A program made the translations under genes and the position numbers. Positions 37,542-46,914 of a DNA stretch of 64,000 nt are shown here, in pieces. Within the stretch, counting starts at the first letter, position 1, and each line of letters begins with the position of its first letter. The stretch spans positions 3,314,450 through 3,378,449 of the forward strand of contig NC_014962.1 in the NCBI RefSeq assembly GCF_000186345.1, in the 5' to 3' direction. Origin of the DNA: Isosphaera pallida ATCC 43644 (lineage in GTDB: Bacteria > Planctomycetota > Planctomycetia > Isosphaerales > Isosphaeraceae). The notes beneath the pieces are model-generated. The model was not told where the DNA came from, did no database searches, and worked only from the letters and a program-made list of their open reading frames with translations.

Positions 37542-38327
37542 ATGAGCGAATTCGAGTCGAATTGCGGCAAAACCCACTGTCTGTTGCTGGTCTTGAGGCA
37601 CGCGACCTCGGCGGAACCCGACCGGGTTTTGGGTTCGGAGACCGACGTGGGCCTCTCGGATCAAGGGAGGGTCGAGGCAGAGGAGGTGGCCGCGCGGTTG
37701 TCCCGAGTCGCGCCTCGTCCCGTGGCGGTCTATAGCTCCCCCTTAAGACGCGCTCGTCTGACGGCCGAGCCGATCGCGCGGGCGCTGGGTGTCGATCTCT
37801 TGATCGAAAACGACCTGCGCGAACGGGCGATGGGGGATCTGTCGGGTCGCCGCCGAATCGAGGTGATGAGCGACTACCTGCGGGTGCTGGATCGTTGGAT
37901 CGCCGGCGATCTAGACTACACCAATGCCCAGGGGGAGTCGTTCCGCCAGGTGGCCGAGCGGGCACGAAGCGTCCTGGAGCGGATCGCCCGCGGTCATTTG
38001 GGACGAACCGTGGTGGTGGTCACCCACGGCATGTGGATTCGCGTCGCGCTTTCAACCTTGCCCGATGCCGCGCGGGTTGCCAGTCTCAAAGACGTGGGGA
38101 TCGGCTGCGTGGCGGTCAATGAACTGTTCTTCGAACCAGTCGAGGAACCGGTTGGGTCGATCAGCTTGAGACCGGATCAGTCCTACGATCCGTCGCGTTC
38201 CTTGGACCGCTGGTGGGTGGGTTGCCTCAACTCCCGGCATTATCCCGACCCCGACCTGCCGTTGGAAGGCGTTCCGTGTGGACTGTCGCCGCGGGACGCC
38301 CCCGATCTGCCCACTCCTTCTCCTTGA
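37542..38327 (+). CDS. Histidine phosphatase superfamily protein
   Basis: A 261-residue phosphoglycerate-mutase-fold protein. The catalytic motif reads L-R19-H20-A-T rather than the usual RHG/RHGET, keeping the nucleophile His. YSSPLRRARLTAEPIA carries the second Arg, ERAMGDLSGR the catalytic Glu, and VVVVTHGMWIRVAL the second His. The C-terminal 60 residues are a Pro/Asp-rich extension. This is likely a phosphatase of small phosphometabolites; substrate unknown. It is divergent from the adenylate-kinase-like gene. Confidence 0.85.
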   Translation: MSEFESNCGKTHCLLLVLRHATSAEPDRVLGSETDVGLSDQGRVEAEEVAARLSRVAPRPVAVYSSPLRRARLTAEPIARALGVDLLIENDLRERAMGDLSGRRRIEVMSDYLRVLDRWIAGDLDYTNAQGESFRQVAERARSVLERIARGHLGRTVVVVTHGMWIRVALSTLPDAARVASLKDVGIGCVAVNELFFEPVEEPVGSISLRPDQSYDPSRSLDRWWVGCLNSRHYPDPDLPLEGVPCGLSPRDAPDLPTPSP

Positions 38328-38628
38328 GCCAGTACGCCGTTTCCCACCCAGAGGCCGGTTCAACTTCGGTTGACCTGAGGGGACCCCGCCCCTAGACTCG
38401 ACCCACGTTTCGTTTCAAAGCCGGACCCCGTTGTTGGGTTGGCTCACGGGGTCAACCCCGCCCACCTCTCGCAGCGGCGCGGCCGCGTTGAACCCTCGAC
38501 GGAATTCATCCTCCATCGGATTCCATTGAAGGGAAACGAGGTCGCCTAGAACGCTCGCGGTTGGTTGGGTAAGCGTGAACCGAGCCGTCCGAGTCGCAAG
38601 TCACGTCTCTGGAAGGGAACCCCGCGCG
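38328..38628. other. Intergenic region with a hairpin
   Basis: About 300 bases. A perfect stem GACCCCGT/ACGGGGTC (38424-38431 with 38446-38453, 14-base loop) may act in termination of the phosphatase transcript, but no T-run follows. No gene seen. Confidence 0.5.
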
Positions 38629-39954
38629 ATGGCCTGGCTGTTTCGCCTGAGTTTGACCGTTTGGATTCTGATCGCCACCGTGGTGGGGATTGCGATCGGT
38701 TGGGCCGCGCCGGAGTTCGCGGTCTCTACCGCGCCGCTGGCCGACCTGTTTTTGCGGCTCATCAAGCTGCTGGTCGTACCGCTGATCTTTGGTACCCTGG
38801 TGGTGGGAATCGCCGGTCACGGCGACGACCTCTCCGCGGTGGGACGCATAGCACTCAAGGTGGCGGTTTATTTCACCGCGACCACGATTCTCGCTCTGAC
38901 CATCGCCTTGATCGTGGTGAACACCGCCCGTCCCGGCGACGGCGTGGCGTTGCCCAAGAACGACGATCAAGCCACCGCCGCCAAGCTCGCCGAGATCGAG
39001 GCGGCCGAAGCCAAGGCGGGATTGAAGGATCAGTCGATGTTGGCCGATCTGATCCGCAAGGCGGTCCCCGAGAGCTTCTTCAACGCCGCGGCCACCAACC
39101 AAGTGTTGCAGGTGGTGGTCTTCGCGGTGCTGTTTGCCTCGGGCCTGACGATGGTGACCACCGAGCGTCGTCAGCCGATGCTGAGCTTCTGCGACGCATT
39201 GGCCGAAACAATGCTCAACGTGACCAAAATCGTCATGTATTACGCGCCCATCGGCATTGGCGCAGCGATTGGCGTGGCGGTCGGTTCAAGCGGTTTAGGA
39301 GTGCTGTGGACCCTGGCGTATATGGTCGGCACCTTGTATGTGGCGCTACTTCTGTTCGTGGGGTTGGTGCTGGTGCCAGTCTTGTTGGTATGGCGGATTC
39401 CTCTGAGACCATTCGCGCGCGAGATCCGCACGCCGTTCCTAATTGCTTTCACCACTGCGAGTTCCGAGGCGGCCCTGCCTTTAGCGATGGAGCGTCTAGA
39501 GAGATTGGGGGTTCCCAAGCGGATCGTGGCCTTCGTGATGCCGACCGGCTACTCGTTCAACCTGGACGGCAGCACCCTCTATCTGGCGATCGCCTCGATC
39601 TTCGCCGCCCAGGCCGGCGGGATCGAATTGAGCTTGCCTCAACAGCTGCTCATCATGGGCACGCTGTTGTTGACCTCCAAGGGTGTCGCGGCGGTTCCCC
39701 GCGCTTCGTTGGTAATTCTGACGGCCACCCTGACCTCGTTCAAACTCCCTTTAGAGGCGATCGTCCTCATCATGGGGGTGGACGCCTTCATGGATATGGC
39801 TCGAACCTCGGTGAACCTGACCGGCAACTGCGTGGCCTCTTGCGTGATCGCCCGTTGGGAAGGCGACGTGGAACCTGGCTCCGCGCTGGATCTCACCGCT
39901 GCCGCGGCCCCGCCGCCTCCCGCTCCCGCCTCGCCCCCGGCTCAGGCTGGTTGA
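38629..39954 (+). CDS. Dicarboxylate/amino acid:cation symporter (DAACS)
   Basis: A 441-residue sodium- or proton-coupled transporter of the GltP/DctA family, with eight membrane helices and two re-entrant loops. Family signatures: LFLRLIKLLVVPLIFGTLVVGI, the hairpin-1 motif TASSEAALPLAMERL, MPTGYSFNLDGSTLY, LTSKGVAAVPRASLVIL and the C-terminal FMDMARTSVNLTGNCVASCVIARWEG, which is of the DctA/GltP kind. A charged insertion (about residues 113-150) sits in an extramembrane loop. ATG 38629 follows GGAAGGGA. The Pro/Ala tail is long. The substrate (glutamate, aspartate or C4-dicarboxylate) cannot be decided. Confidence 0.9.
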   Translation: MAWLFRLSLTVWILIATVVGIAIGWAAPEFAVSTAPLADLFLRLIKLLVVPLIFGTLVVGIAGHGDDLSAVGRIALKVAVYFTATTILALTIALIVVNTARPGDGVALPKNDDQATAAKLAEIEAAEAKAGLKDQSMLADLIRKAVPESFFNAAATNQVLQVVVFAVLFASGLTMVTTERRQPMLSFCDALAETMLNVTKIVMYYAPIGIGAAIGVAVGSSGLGVLWTLAYMVGTLYVALLLFVGLVLVPVLLVWRIPLRPFAREIRTPFLIAFTTASSEAALPLAMERLERLGVPKRIVAFVMPTGYSFNLDGSTLYLAIASIFAAQAGGIELSLPQQLLIMGTLLLTSKGVAAVPRASLVILTATLTSFKLPLEAIVLIMGVDAFMDMARTSVNLTGNCVASCVIARWEGDVEPGSALDLTAAAAPPPPAPASPPAQAG

Positions 39955-40389
39955 TCGCTTCGGTCGTCCCGGCCAACGCAACGAATCATCCCTAGGCTTG
40001 GTTTGCCCCGGTCTGGGGATCGCGGTTTGATCTCCTTGACAAATCATCAGGTCGTTGTTGGGCATGAGGATGTCTACCCCGGACCAAGACTGGATTCGCG
40101 GGGAGTTCCCAACCCCAGACGCCCCCCCATTGGGGAGATTGGTCGGAAAATCATTTCGGGGATTGGTCGAAAAACCCCGTTCCCGCGCGGGAGCGATTAT
40201 CGTAAAATGCTCCGTGAGACGCCCCACCCAATCGTATCTCCAGGGAAGGACGGGACCGGACCTCGGGGAAAGGAGGTTTGGTCCAATTCGAGTTCGACAC
40301 GCTTTCCCCTCCTTCCCCCTTGGCGGTCCGTTTCCGATTGACTCAGGCCCGGACGCCCCTCCTCCCTCAACCCTAGCAGGCCCTCGCGC
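39955..40389. other. Intergenic region with short repeats
   Basis: About 435 bases. It holds a near-direct repeat (GGGGAGATTGGTCGGAAAA at about 40132-40150 and GGGGATTGGTCGAAAAA at 40158-40174), followed by the palindrome TCCCGCGCGGGA near 40181-40192. It could carry the miaB promoter and an operator. No gene was supported. Confidence 0.5.
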
Positions 40390-42291
40390 ATGGCGAGCCC
40401 GAACCCCGATTGCGATGACGACCGCCCAACCCCGCTGATTCCCTCGCAGGGGACAGCGTGCGCCGCCCCCCAGCCGATCGACCCGGAACGATCCGCGCCC
40501 GGTTCCGACGCTCCACCCCCACGGCGTTTGTTCATCGAGACAGTTGGCTGCCAGATGAACGTGCTGGACAGCGAACTCGTCGTCGAACGTCTGCGACGCG
40601 ACGGCTATGAATTGACTAGCGACCCCCAACAGGCCGACACCATCCTGTTCAACACCTGCTCGGTTCGTCAGCACGCTGAGGACAAGGTCTATTCCGCGCT
40701 AGGACGGCTCCGGGGACTCAAAGCAGAACATCCCGAAGTCACCATCGGCGTGCTGGGCTGCATGGCTCAGAAGGACCAAAAACGGATTCTCCAACGCGCT
40801 CCCCACGTCGATCTCATGGTCGGTCCCGGCCAGCTAGAGGTGGTGCCCGAGCTAATCGCCCGAGCCAAGAACGGCGAGCGCAAGCTTACGGCCTTCAGTC
40901 TACCCCGCACTGCCGGCAGCCGCGACCGAGTCGCCGCTAGCTTCAACGAGTTCGATCCCGCCCGCCGCAAGGAGGCCCGCAAAGTCCCGTTCCAGGCGTT
41001 TGTACGCATCATGATGGGGTGCGACAAGTTCTGCACCTACTGCATCGTGCCCAGCGTGCGCGGGCCAGAACAGTCGCGCCACCCCGACGAAATCGTTGAG
41101 GAGGTTCGCAACCTGGTCGATCAGGGCACCCGCGAGGTGACCCTGCTGGGGCAGACGGTCAATAGCTACCGCCACAAAACCCCCGACGGCCGCATCACCT
41201 CGTTCGCCGACCTTTTGGCCAAGCTTCACGACATCGACGGCCTGCGACGGATCAAATTCGTTACGAATTACCCCAACGACATGACCGACGAGTTGCTAGC
41301 CGCCATCCGCGACCTGCCCCGAATCTCGCGCTACCTGCACGTCCCAGCCCAAAGCGGCTGCGACCAGGTGCTCAAGCGAATGAAGCGGGGCTACACCGTG
41401 GGCCTCTACAACGACATGATGGCCCGGATCCGAGAAACCCTGCCCGAGGCGGCCGTGACCTCCGACTTCATCGTTGGCTTCTGCGGGGAAACCGAAGCAT
41501 CGTTCCAGAAGACCGTTGACTTGGTTCGTCGCTGGCGTTTCAAGAATAGCTTTATCTTCAAATATTCCCCCCGCGAAGGAACGAAGGCGTATAATCTGTT
41601 CCCCGACGACGTGCCTGAGGCGGTCAAACGTCGGCGCAACAACGAATTGCTGGCGGTCCAGAATGCCATCGCCCTGGAGGATCAACAAGCCTTCGTGGGT
41701 CGCACCGTGGAAATCCTGGTCGAGGGTCCATCCAAAGCCCATCTCAAAGCCGCCGGTGGTCCTGGCGCGGTGTTCAACGGCTCGGCGTCTCCAGCCATCG
41801 TCTTTCGTTCGATCCCCTCGTCGGCATCCTCCCACGGGTCCGGCATCCCGGACCCAGACTTCGGAGCTGAACCCGCTCAGGATGTCGCCTCGCCCACTTT
41901 GTTGACCGAACCCCACTCCCCAATCCCGATCGTTTCAGGGGCTAAGGACGAGGGAGGCTCTTCCAGACCCTCCGCCCTGGTGTCTCTGGCTCCACCCCCC
42001 CGCCCCCACCTTGTCGCGTTGCCGACCCCGCCCGACCGAGAGTCGGAGGAGGACCGTCCCCTTCAGTTGACCGGGCGAACCGCGTGCGACCGGATCGTCG
42101 TCTTCGAAGGCCATCCGCGATTGATTGGTTCGTTTCTTCCAGTGACGATCCAAGCCGCTTCGGCGGTGACCCTGTTCGGCCAAGCGGTCACTCGTGAAAG
42201 CGTGGTGGCGCAAGCCGGAGCGTGGGAACCCGAATCCGCCGAGTCCAACGATCGTTCTTCACGGTCCAAGGAATTGGGGAGGCTGGCATGA
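40390..42291 (+). CDS. miaB: tRNA-2-methylthio-N6-dimethylallyladenosine synthase with split TRAM domain
   Basis: A 633-residue radical SAM methylthiotransferase that modifies A37 of tRNAs. N-terminal cluster cysteines lie in TVGCQMN (C54), NTCSVR and VLGCMAQ. The radical SAM motif is C211-x3-C215-x2-C218 (CDKFCTYC). LHVPAQSGCDQVLKRMKRGY and DFIVGFCGETE are family-specific. MiaB is normally about 450 residues. Here the TRAM domain starts at about 437 (VGRTVEILVEGPSK), is interrupted by about 100 Pro/Ser/Ala-rich residues, and resumes at about 560 (LTGRTACDRIVVFEG ... VTLFGQAV). A 45-residue N-terminal extension is also present. The stop overlaps the next start by 4 bases. Confidence 0.92.
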   Translation: MASPNPDCDDDRPTPLIPSQGTACAAPQPIDPERSAPGSDAPPPRRLFIETVGCQMNVLDSELVVERLRRDGYELTSDPQQADTILFNTCSVRQHAEDKVYSALGRLRGLKAEHPEVTIGVLGCMAQKDQKRILQRAPHVDLMVGPGQLEVVPELIARAKNGERKLTAFSLPRTAGSRDRVAASFNEFDPARRKEARKVPFQAFVRIMMGCDKFCTYCIVPSVRGPEQSRHPDEIVEEVRNLVDQGTREVTLLGQTVNSYRHKTPDGRITSFADLLAKLHDIDGLRRIKFVTNYPNDMTDELLAAIRDLPRISRYLHVPAQSGCDQVLKRMKRGYTVGLYNDMMARIRETLPEAAVTSDFIVGFCGETEASFQKTVDLVRRWRFKNSFIFKYSPREGTKAYNLFPDDVPEAVKRRRNNELLAVQNAIALEDQQAFVGRTVEILVEGPSKAHLKAAGGPGAVFNGSASPAIVFRSIPSSASSHGSGIPDPDFGAEPAQDVASPTLLTEPHSPIPIVSGAKDEGGSSRPSALVSLAPPPRPHLVALPTPPDRESEEDRPLQLTGRTACDRIVVFEGHPRLIGSFLPVTIQAASAVTLFGQAVTRESVVAQAGAWEPESAESNDRSSRSKELGRLA

Positions 42292-43199
42292 CGACCACGA
42301 GCCAACCCATCCCCTCCTCACCGCGATCCTCCCCAGGATTGAAGGTTTCCGAAGCGGTGATGCGCTGGGCTCAACGTTTGAGTCTTGATCCACGTCAGAT
42401 TCCCACCCCCTCAGCGCTGGATCGGGCGTTCCCCAACCCCGGTCGTCCCGGAGTCTCCACCCACGCGCTGGATGATTGGGAAGATCGGTTCGGGGTGGCG
42501 TTGCCGACCCCACTGCGGGTCTGGCTGGAGCTGTGCGACGGTTTCCCCGGCGACGGCTCGTTGATTCATCCCCTACGCGGCCTGGGACCGATGCTGCCGT
42601 TTGCGCGTCCTCCCGGCGTGGTTTTGATTCCCGAGGGGTGGATCGAGTTGGGGAACCCGCGTTCCGAGTCGGAAACCGTCTGCATGGACCTTGAGGATCG
42701 TCGCGCCTGGGAGGGACCTGGCCACGATTGCCCAGTCTTCGTGTCGGGCGACGATTTGCGGGGTCTGCCAGCGCGGATCATCGCGCCGGGGTTCGTGCCC
42801 TGGTTTCTGCGGTTGCTCCACGAGGACGGTCGGGAATCGTGGTCCGAACCCTCATTTGTTGATCTGGGGTGTCCGTGGCGTTCACATCAGGAGCGGGTGG
42901 CTCCGCCCGAGTTGCCCGCGCCGCTGCGTCCCTGGCTGGAGCCGGTGGACGTCCTCTTGGCCGAAGGCCGTTCGCTGGAACGAATCGCCGACCAACTCCA
43001 CCTGCTCTCCGACGAGGTGGAGACCCTGATTCGCCACCTTCAACATCGCCGTCGCGGCACCTTCTCTGGCGTGAATGGCTCGGCCCCTTGGCCGACGATT
43101 CCGCCGCCGCCCGCGGCGTCTCGACCTGCCGGCTCGCCACTGGTCCCCGCCTGTTCGGGACGCCTTCCCGTGGGCGGTTCTCCCCCGAGTTCTCTTTAG
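42288..43199 (+). CDS. SMI1/KNR4 (SUKH)-like protein with C-terminal HTH-like segment
   Basis: A 303-residue protein. ATG 42288 overlaps the miaB TGA (ATGA) and has GGGGAGG five bases upstream, so it is coupled to miaB. Residues about 55-190 resemble a SMI1/KNR4 domain: LDDWEDRFGVALPTPLRVWLELCDGFPGDGS, then VVLIPEGWIELGN and a beta strand run. Around residues 215-255, VDVLLAEGRSLERIADQLH then EVETLIRHLQHRRRG looks like a sigma-4/LuxR-type helix-turn-helix. The tail is Pro/Ser-rich. SUKH proteins often serve as contact-dependent toxin immunity, but no toxin gene is adjacent. The combination with an HTH points to a regulatory or RNA-linked use. Confidence 0.68.
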   Translation: MTTTSQPIPSSPRSSPGLKVSEAVMRWAQRLSLDPRQIPTPSALDRAFPNPGRPGVSTHALDDWEDRFGVALPTPLRVWLELCDGFPGDGSLIHPLRGLGPMLPFARPPGVVLIPEGWIELGNPRSESETVCMDLEDRRAWEGPGHDCPVFVSGDDLRGLPARIIAPGFVPWFLRLLHEDGRESWSEPSFVDLGCPWRSHQERVAPPELPAPLRPWLEPVDVLLAEGRSLERIADQLHLLSDEVETLIRHLQHRRRGTFSGVNGSAPWPTIPPPPAASRPAGSPLVPACSGRLPVGGSPPSSL

Positions 43200-43210
43200 T
43201 CCGTCGTTTC

Positions 43211-43245
43211 CTCAATTTATATTCTAATCATACCATATCAACGGT
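43211..43245 (+). promoter_or_regulatory. AT-rich island upstream of glnE
   Basis: A short AT-rich patch in GC-rich surroundings, with TATATT at 43218-43223, 130-165 bp before glnE. It is a promoter candidate by composition and position only; a matching -35 was not clear. Confidence 0.3.
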
Positions 43246-43377
43246 TAGATCTCACCCTCGTTTGAAAAGGCGTGACACCCAGACCAGACCGAGCGACTCG
43301 ACTCATCCCTCACTTCCCGTCGGGAGGCGACTCGGATCGAATCGCTCGGTCTTCCCTCCCTTTGCAACCGCGCCGCA

Positions 43378-46300
43378 ATGACGCCGCCTCCCTCCCGGAC
43401 TTCGCCTTTCGACGCCGATGCTTCGGACTCGGCCCGTCCGTCACCCCTCTCGACCACGGTTCCAGACGGAACCGCGAGCGAGGCGGTCGGGGTCGCCGAC
43501 GGGGAGGATTTTCACGCCTGGCTCGCTGACGAGGCGGCGGTTCGCGCTTGGCTTCGAAGTCGTGGGGTCAAACGGGCCGAACAGGCGGTACGCGACCTGC
43601 GCGACCTGGCCAGTCGGGGCAGACAACCGCGGGTCGGTCGAGGTTTGCTGGCGGTCCTGGACGCGGTGCTGCCCCGTTGCGGCGATCCCGACGCCGCGCT
43701 GACTCATCTGGATCGGTTCGTCGCCGCCCACAAGGAACCAGACATCGCGCTTTCGGTGCTGACGCTGGACCTCAAAACCACCGAGATCCTGCTTCAACTC
43801 TTCGGCACCAGTTATTACTTCGCCGAACTGTTGATCCACGACCCGGACGTGCTGCCTTGGCTGAGGGGAGGAGCCGAACGACTCGACCGGGGCGAACTCG
43901 TCGATCGCTTGGCCGAGGAACTCGCCGAGGCGCAGGACGACGCCGACCGCCTGGCCCGGCTGCGCCGGTTCCGCCACCGCCACCTGCTGCGGATCGGCTA
44001 CGCCGATATCGTGAAAAACGCGCCGCTGGAAGTCGTCGCCCAAGACCTTTCCCACCTGGCCGACGCCTGCGTGGAGGCGGCCTTGCGAATCGCCCGCGGT
44101 CAGTTAGAAGCGCGCCACGGCGTGCCGCGGGACCAGCATGGTCGTCCGGCCCGATTCGCGGCTCTGGCGCTCGGCAAGCTCGGCGGCGGCGAACTCAATT
44201 ACAGTTCGGATATTGACCTCATGTTCATCTATGATGGTGAAGGTAACACCACGGGAAGCCGCCCATTGAGCAATGCTGAGTTCTTCGAGCGTCTTGCGGC
44301 GGAGACTACTCGGCTGTTGTCCGACTCCTCCCGAGGCGCGCCGGCATACCGGGTCGATTTGCGGTTGCGTCCCGATGGAGCGACTGGGCCATTGGTGCGC
44401 AGTCTGGCGGCCACCTTGGGCTACTACGAGACCGTGGGGCGCACCTGGGAACGTCAAGCGCTGATCAAATGCCGTCCTGTCGCAGGCGATCTGGATTTGG
44501 GGCACGCCTTTTTGACCGCGATTGAGCCGTTCGTGTATCGCCGTCATCTCAACAGCGCGGACATTGGCGAGATCAAGGCGATGAAGCGGCGGATCGAACG
44601 TCGCGCCGCGACCGCCGGGACCGACGATTGGGAGGTCAAGACCGGTCGTGGCGGCATTCGGGATGTGGAGTTCGTGGTGCAATTTCTTCAGCTGCTTCAT
44701 GGAGGGACTGACCCCTCGGTTCGCCATCCCAACACCCTCATCGGCCTGGCGCGGTTGCACGCCGCGGGCTGCCTGCAAACCGAGGAGCGGCGGATCATGG
44801 AGGAGACCTACCGCTTCCTGCGCCGGGTTGAACACCGTCTTCAAACGATGTTCAACCGTCAGACTCACGAACTCCCCCGCGACCCGGAGGAGCTCCGCGC
44901 TCTGGCCTTGAGAATGGCCGAACACCCCAACGGCCCGGATTGGGCCGATCCGGCCGCGGACGAGGTTGGCGGCGATTCGAGGCCGTTTGACCCTGGCGTG
45001 GTGTTCCTCAATGAGTACCGATCTAAAACCCGCCTCAACCGCAAGATTCTTGACCACCTGCTGCACGACGCCTTCCCTGGCGACGGCCCGGTGCATCCGG
45101 TGGTCGATCTGGTGTTGGACCCCGACCCGCCCGCCGATCTGATCGCTTCGGCCCTGGGGGCCTTCCCGTTCCGCGACCCCACCCGCGCTGCGGAAAACCT
45201 GGCCCGGCTGGCCCGCGAGGACATCCCGTTTCTCTCTCAGGCCCGCTGTCGCCACTTTCTGGCCGCGATTGCTCCCAGGCTGCTTGAGGCCGTCGGGACC
45301 ACTCCCGACCCCGACCAGGCCCTCGCTAACCTGGAACGAGTCTCCGCCTCGCTGGGAGCCAAAGCGGTGCTTTGGGAACTGTTCAATCATCACCCTCCCT
45401 CGCTGTCGTTGTATGTTGAACTATGCGCCGTCAGCCCCTTGCTTTCGGAAGTGTTGATTTCCAATCCCGGCATGATCGACGATTTGATGGATTCTCTGGT
45501 CGATGACCGTCCTCGCTCCCGGGAGGAAATCCTCGACGAGTTGAAGCACCTGGCGTTCGGGGCCGAAGACCTTGGACCCATTCTGGCGAGCTTCCGTAAC
45601 AAGGAATGGGTTCGCGTGGGGGTGCGGGAAATTCTCGGCAGGGAACCGGTGCGGGTGGTTTGTCGGGAACTGGCCGACGCCGCCGAAGCGGTCCTCATGG
45701 TGGCGGCCCTCGATCTATGGCAGCGTTGCGACTGCCGCCCGGCCCGCCCGCCCCTCGGCTCCAGGTACCGTGCGCACGACCAAGACCCGAGCAACCCTGC
45801 TTGCCCCGACCGGCCCCCCTGGGCGATCCTCGCTCTGGGCAAACTCGGCGGTCGGGAGTTGTCCTACCACGGCGACCTCGACGTGGTCTTTCTCTTCGAA
45901 GAGGCCGACGACCCAGCCGAGACGGCCCGCCGCGAGGCCCGTTGCGTGCGGCATGCCCAACAGGTCATGAAATTCCTCGCCGGTGGTCCCGACCGTCCCG
46001 CCCTCTACGAAGTCGATCCCCGGTTGCGTCCGTTCGGGTCCTCCGGCCCGCTAGCCCTGCCATTGCGCGCCTTTGCGGAGTACCACCTCAACGGCACGGC
46101 CCAAGGCTGGGAGCGCCTGGCGCTGACCCGCGCCCGCGTGCTGGGACCGCCAGGACACTTCGTCTCGCAGGTTGAAACGACGATCCGTCATATTTTGACA
46201 CGACGCGATCTCGGTCCACCCCAACAACTGGCTCGACTCACCCGCGACCTACGGGACCGTATCGGGCGGGGACGCCCGGCGCATGACCTCAAACGCGGCC

Positions 46301-46686
46301 TGGCCGGGACGCTCGACGTGGAATTCATCGTGCAGTACCTCCAACTCCGCCACGGACCCGACCATCCCAACCTGCTGGTGCCTAACCTCTGGGATGCGCT
46401 AGATGCCCTTAGGGACCACGATTTGTTGAGTTCTACCGCCCATCGTCAACTTACGGAGGCTTACGACTTCCTGCGGGCGTTGAAAAACCGGGTCCGCCTG
46501 GTGCATCATCGCGCGGTCGCCGCGCTTCCCGAATCGGTTGAGGACTGGGTTCGCCTAGCTCGACGCCCCGGAACATCCCAGGCCTCCAACCCTCTGGATC
46601 ATCCCAAGTTGGCCCACCATTTCCGCGCCGAGGTCACCCGGCACGCCGAAATCGCCCGCGACTGGTTCGATCGCATCGTGGTTTGA
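43378..46686 (+). CDS. glnE: Glutamine synthetase adenylyltransferase/deadenylyltransferase
   Basis: An 1102-residue bifunctional enzyme that adds or removes AMP on glutamine synthetase in response to PII. Both nucleotidyltransferase domains are present. The first has ALGKLGGGELNYSSDIDLMFIYD (from about residue 261). The second has ALGKLGGRELSYHGDLDVVFLF (from about 818), with the acidic pairs SDID and GDLD. Family helices KTGRGGIRDVEFVVQFLQL and the parallel LAGTLDVEFIVQYLQLRHG end each half. E. coli GlnE is about 946; the extra length lies mostly in the N-terminal head and a spacer near 830 (PLGSRYRAHDQ). Start ATG 43378 has a poor ribosome site. It stands without glnA or glnB nearby. Confidence 0.93.
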   Translation: MTPPPSRTSPFDADASDSARPSPLSTTVPDGTASEAVGVADGEDFHAWLADEAAVRAWLRSRGVKRAEQAVRDLRDLASRGRQPRVGRGLLAVLDAVLPRCGDPDAALTHLDRFVAAHKEPDIALSVLTLDLKTTEILLQLFGTSYYFAELLIHDPDVLPWLRGGAERLDRGELVDRLAEELAEAQDDADRLARLRRFRHRHLLRIGYADIVKNAPLEVVAQDLSHLADACVEAALRIARGQLEARHGVPRDQHGRPARFAALALGKLGGGELNYSSDIDLMFIYDGEGNTTGSRPLSNAEFFERLAAETTRLLSDSSRGAPAYRVDLRLRPDGATGPLVRSLAATLGYYETVGRTWERQALIKCRPVAGDLDLGHAFLTAIEPFVYRRHLNSADIGEIKAMKRRIERRAATAGTDDWEVKTGRGGIRDVEFVVQFLQLLHGGTDPSVRHPNTLIGLARLHAAGCLQTEERRIMEETYRFLRRVEHRLQTMFNRQTHELPRDPEELRALALRMAEHPNGPDWADPAADEVGGDSRPFDPGVVFLNEYRSKTRLNRKILDHLLHDAFPGDGPVHPVVDLVLDPDPPADLIASALGAFPFRDPTRAAENLARLAREDIPFLSQARCRHFLAAIAPRLLEAVGTTPDPDQALANLERVSASLGAKAVLWELFNHHPPSLSLYVELCAVSPLLSEVLISNPGMIDDLMDSLVDDRPRSREEILDELKHLAFGAEDLGPILASFRNKEWVRVGVREILGREPVRVVCRELADAAEAVLMVAALDLWQRCDCRPARPPLGSRYRAHDQDPSNPACPDRPPWAILALGKLGGRELSYHGDLDVVFLFEEADDPAETARREARCVRHAQQVMKFLAGGPDRPALYEVDPRLRPFGSSGPLALPLRAFAEYHLNGTAQGWERLALTRARVLGPPGHFVSQVETTIRHILTRRDLGPPQQLARLTRDLRDRIGRGRPAHDLKRGLAGTLDVEFIVQYLQLRHGPDHPNLLVPNLWDALDALRDHDLLSSTAHRQLTEAYDFLRALKNRVRLVHHRAVAALPESVEDWVRLARRPGTSQASNPLDHPKLAHHFRAEVTRHAEIARDWFDRIVV

Positions 46687-46914
46687 CGGCGGCGGTCGGA
46701 CGGAGGCAATGAATCACGATGCGTCTGTTGGTTCGGCTTTGAACCGATGCCGGACGCTTGACGACGCAGGGGACGCCGTCCACAATTCAATCTTCATCCG
46801 GCGCAACACGCGGGTCGCTGCGTGCTTGTGCCTGGCTTGTGATGCGATCCCAACATGTTTCGAGGGATCGGCTCCTGGTTCCAACATGACATTAACTGGA
46901 TCGAGTGTTTTCCT

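Noticed and set aside
38565-39995. 476-residue alternative-frame product over the symporter gene
   Set aside because: Arg/Gly-rich out-of-frame translation; the other frame has all DAACS motifs.
44104-45393. 429-residue minus-strand frame inside glnE
   Set aside because: Antisense of GlnE nucleotidyltransferase motifs; no support of its own.
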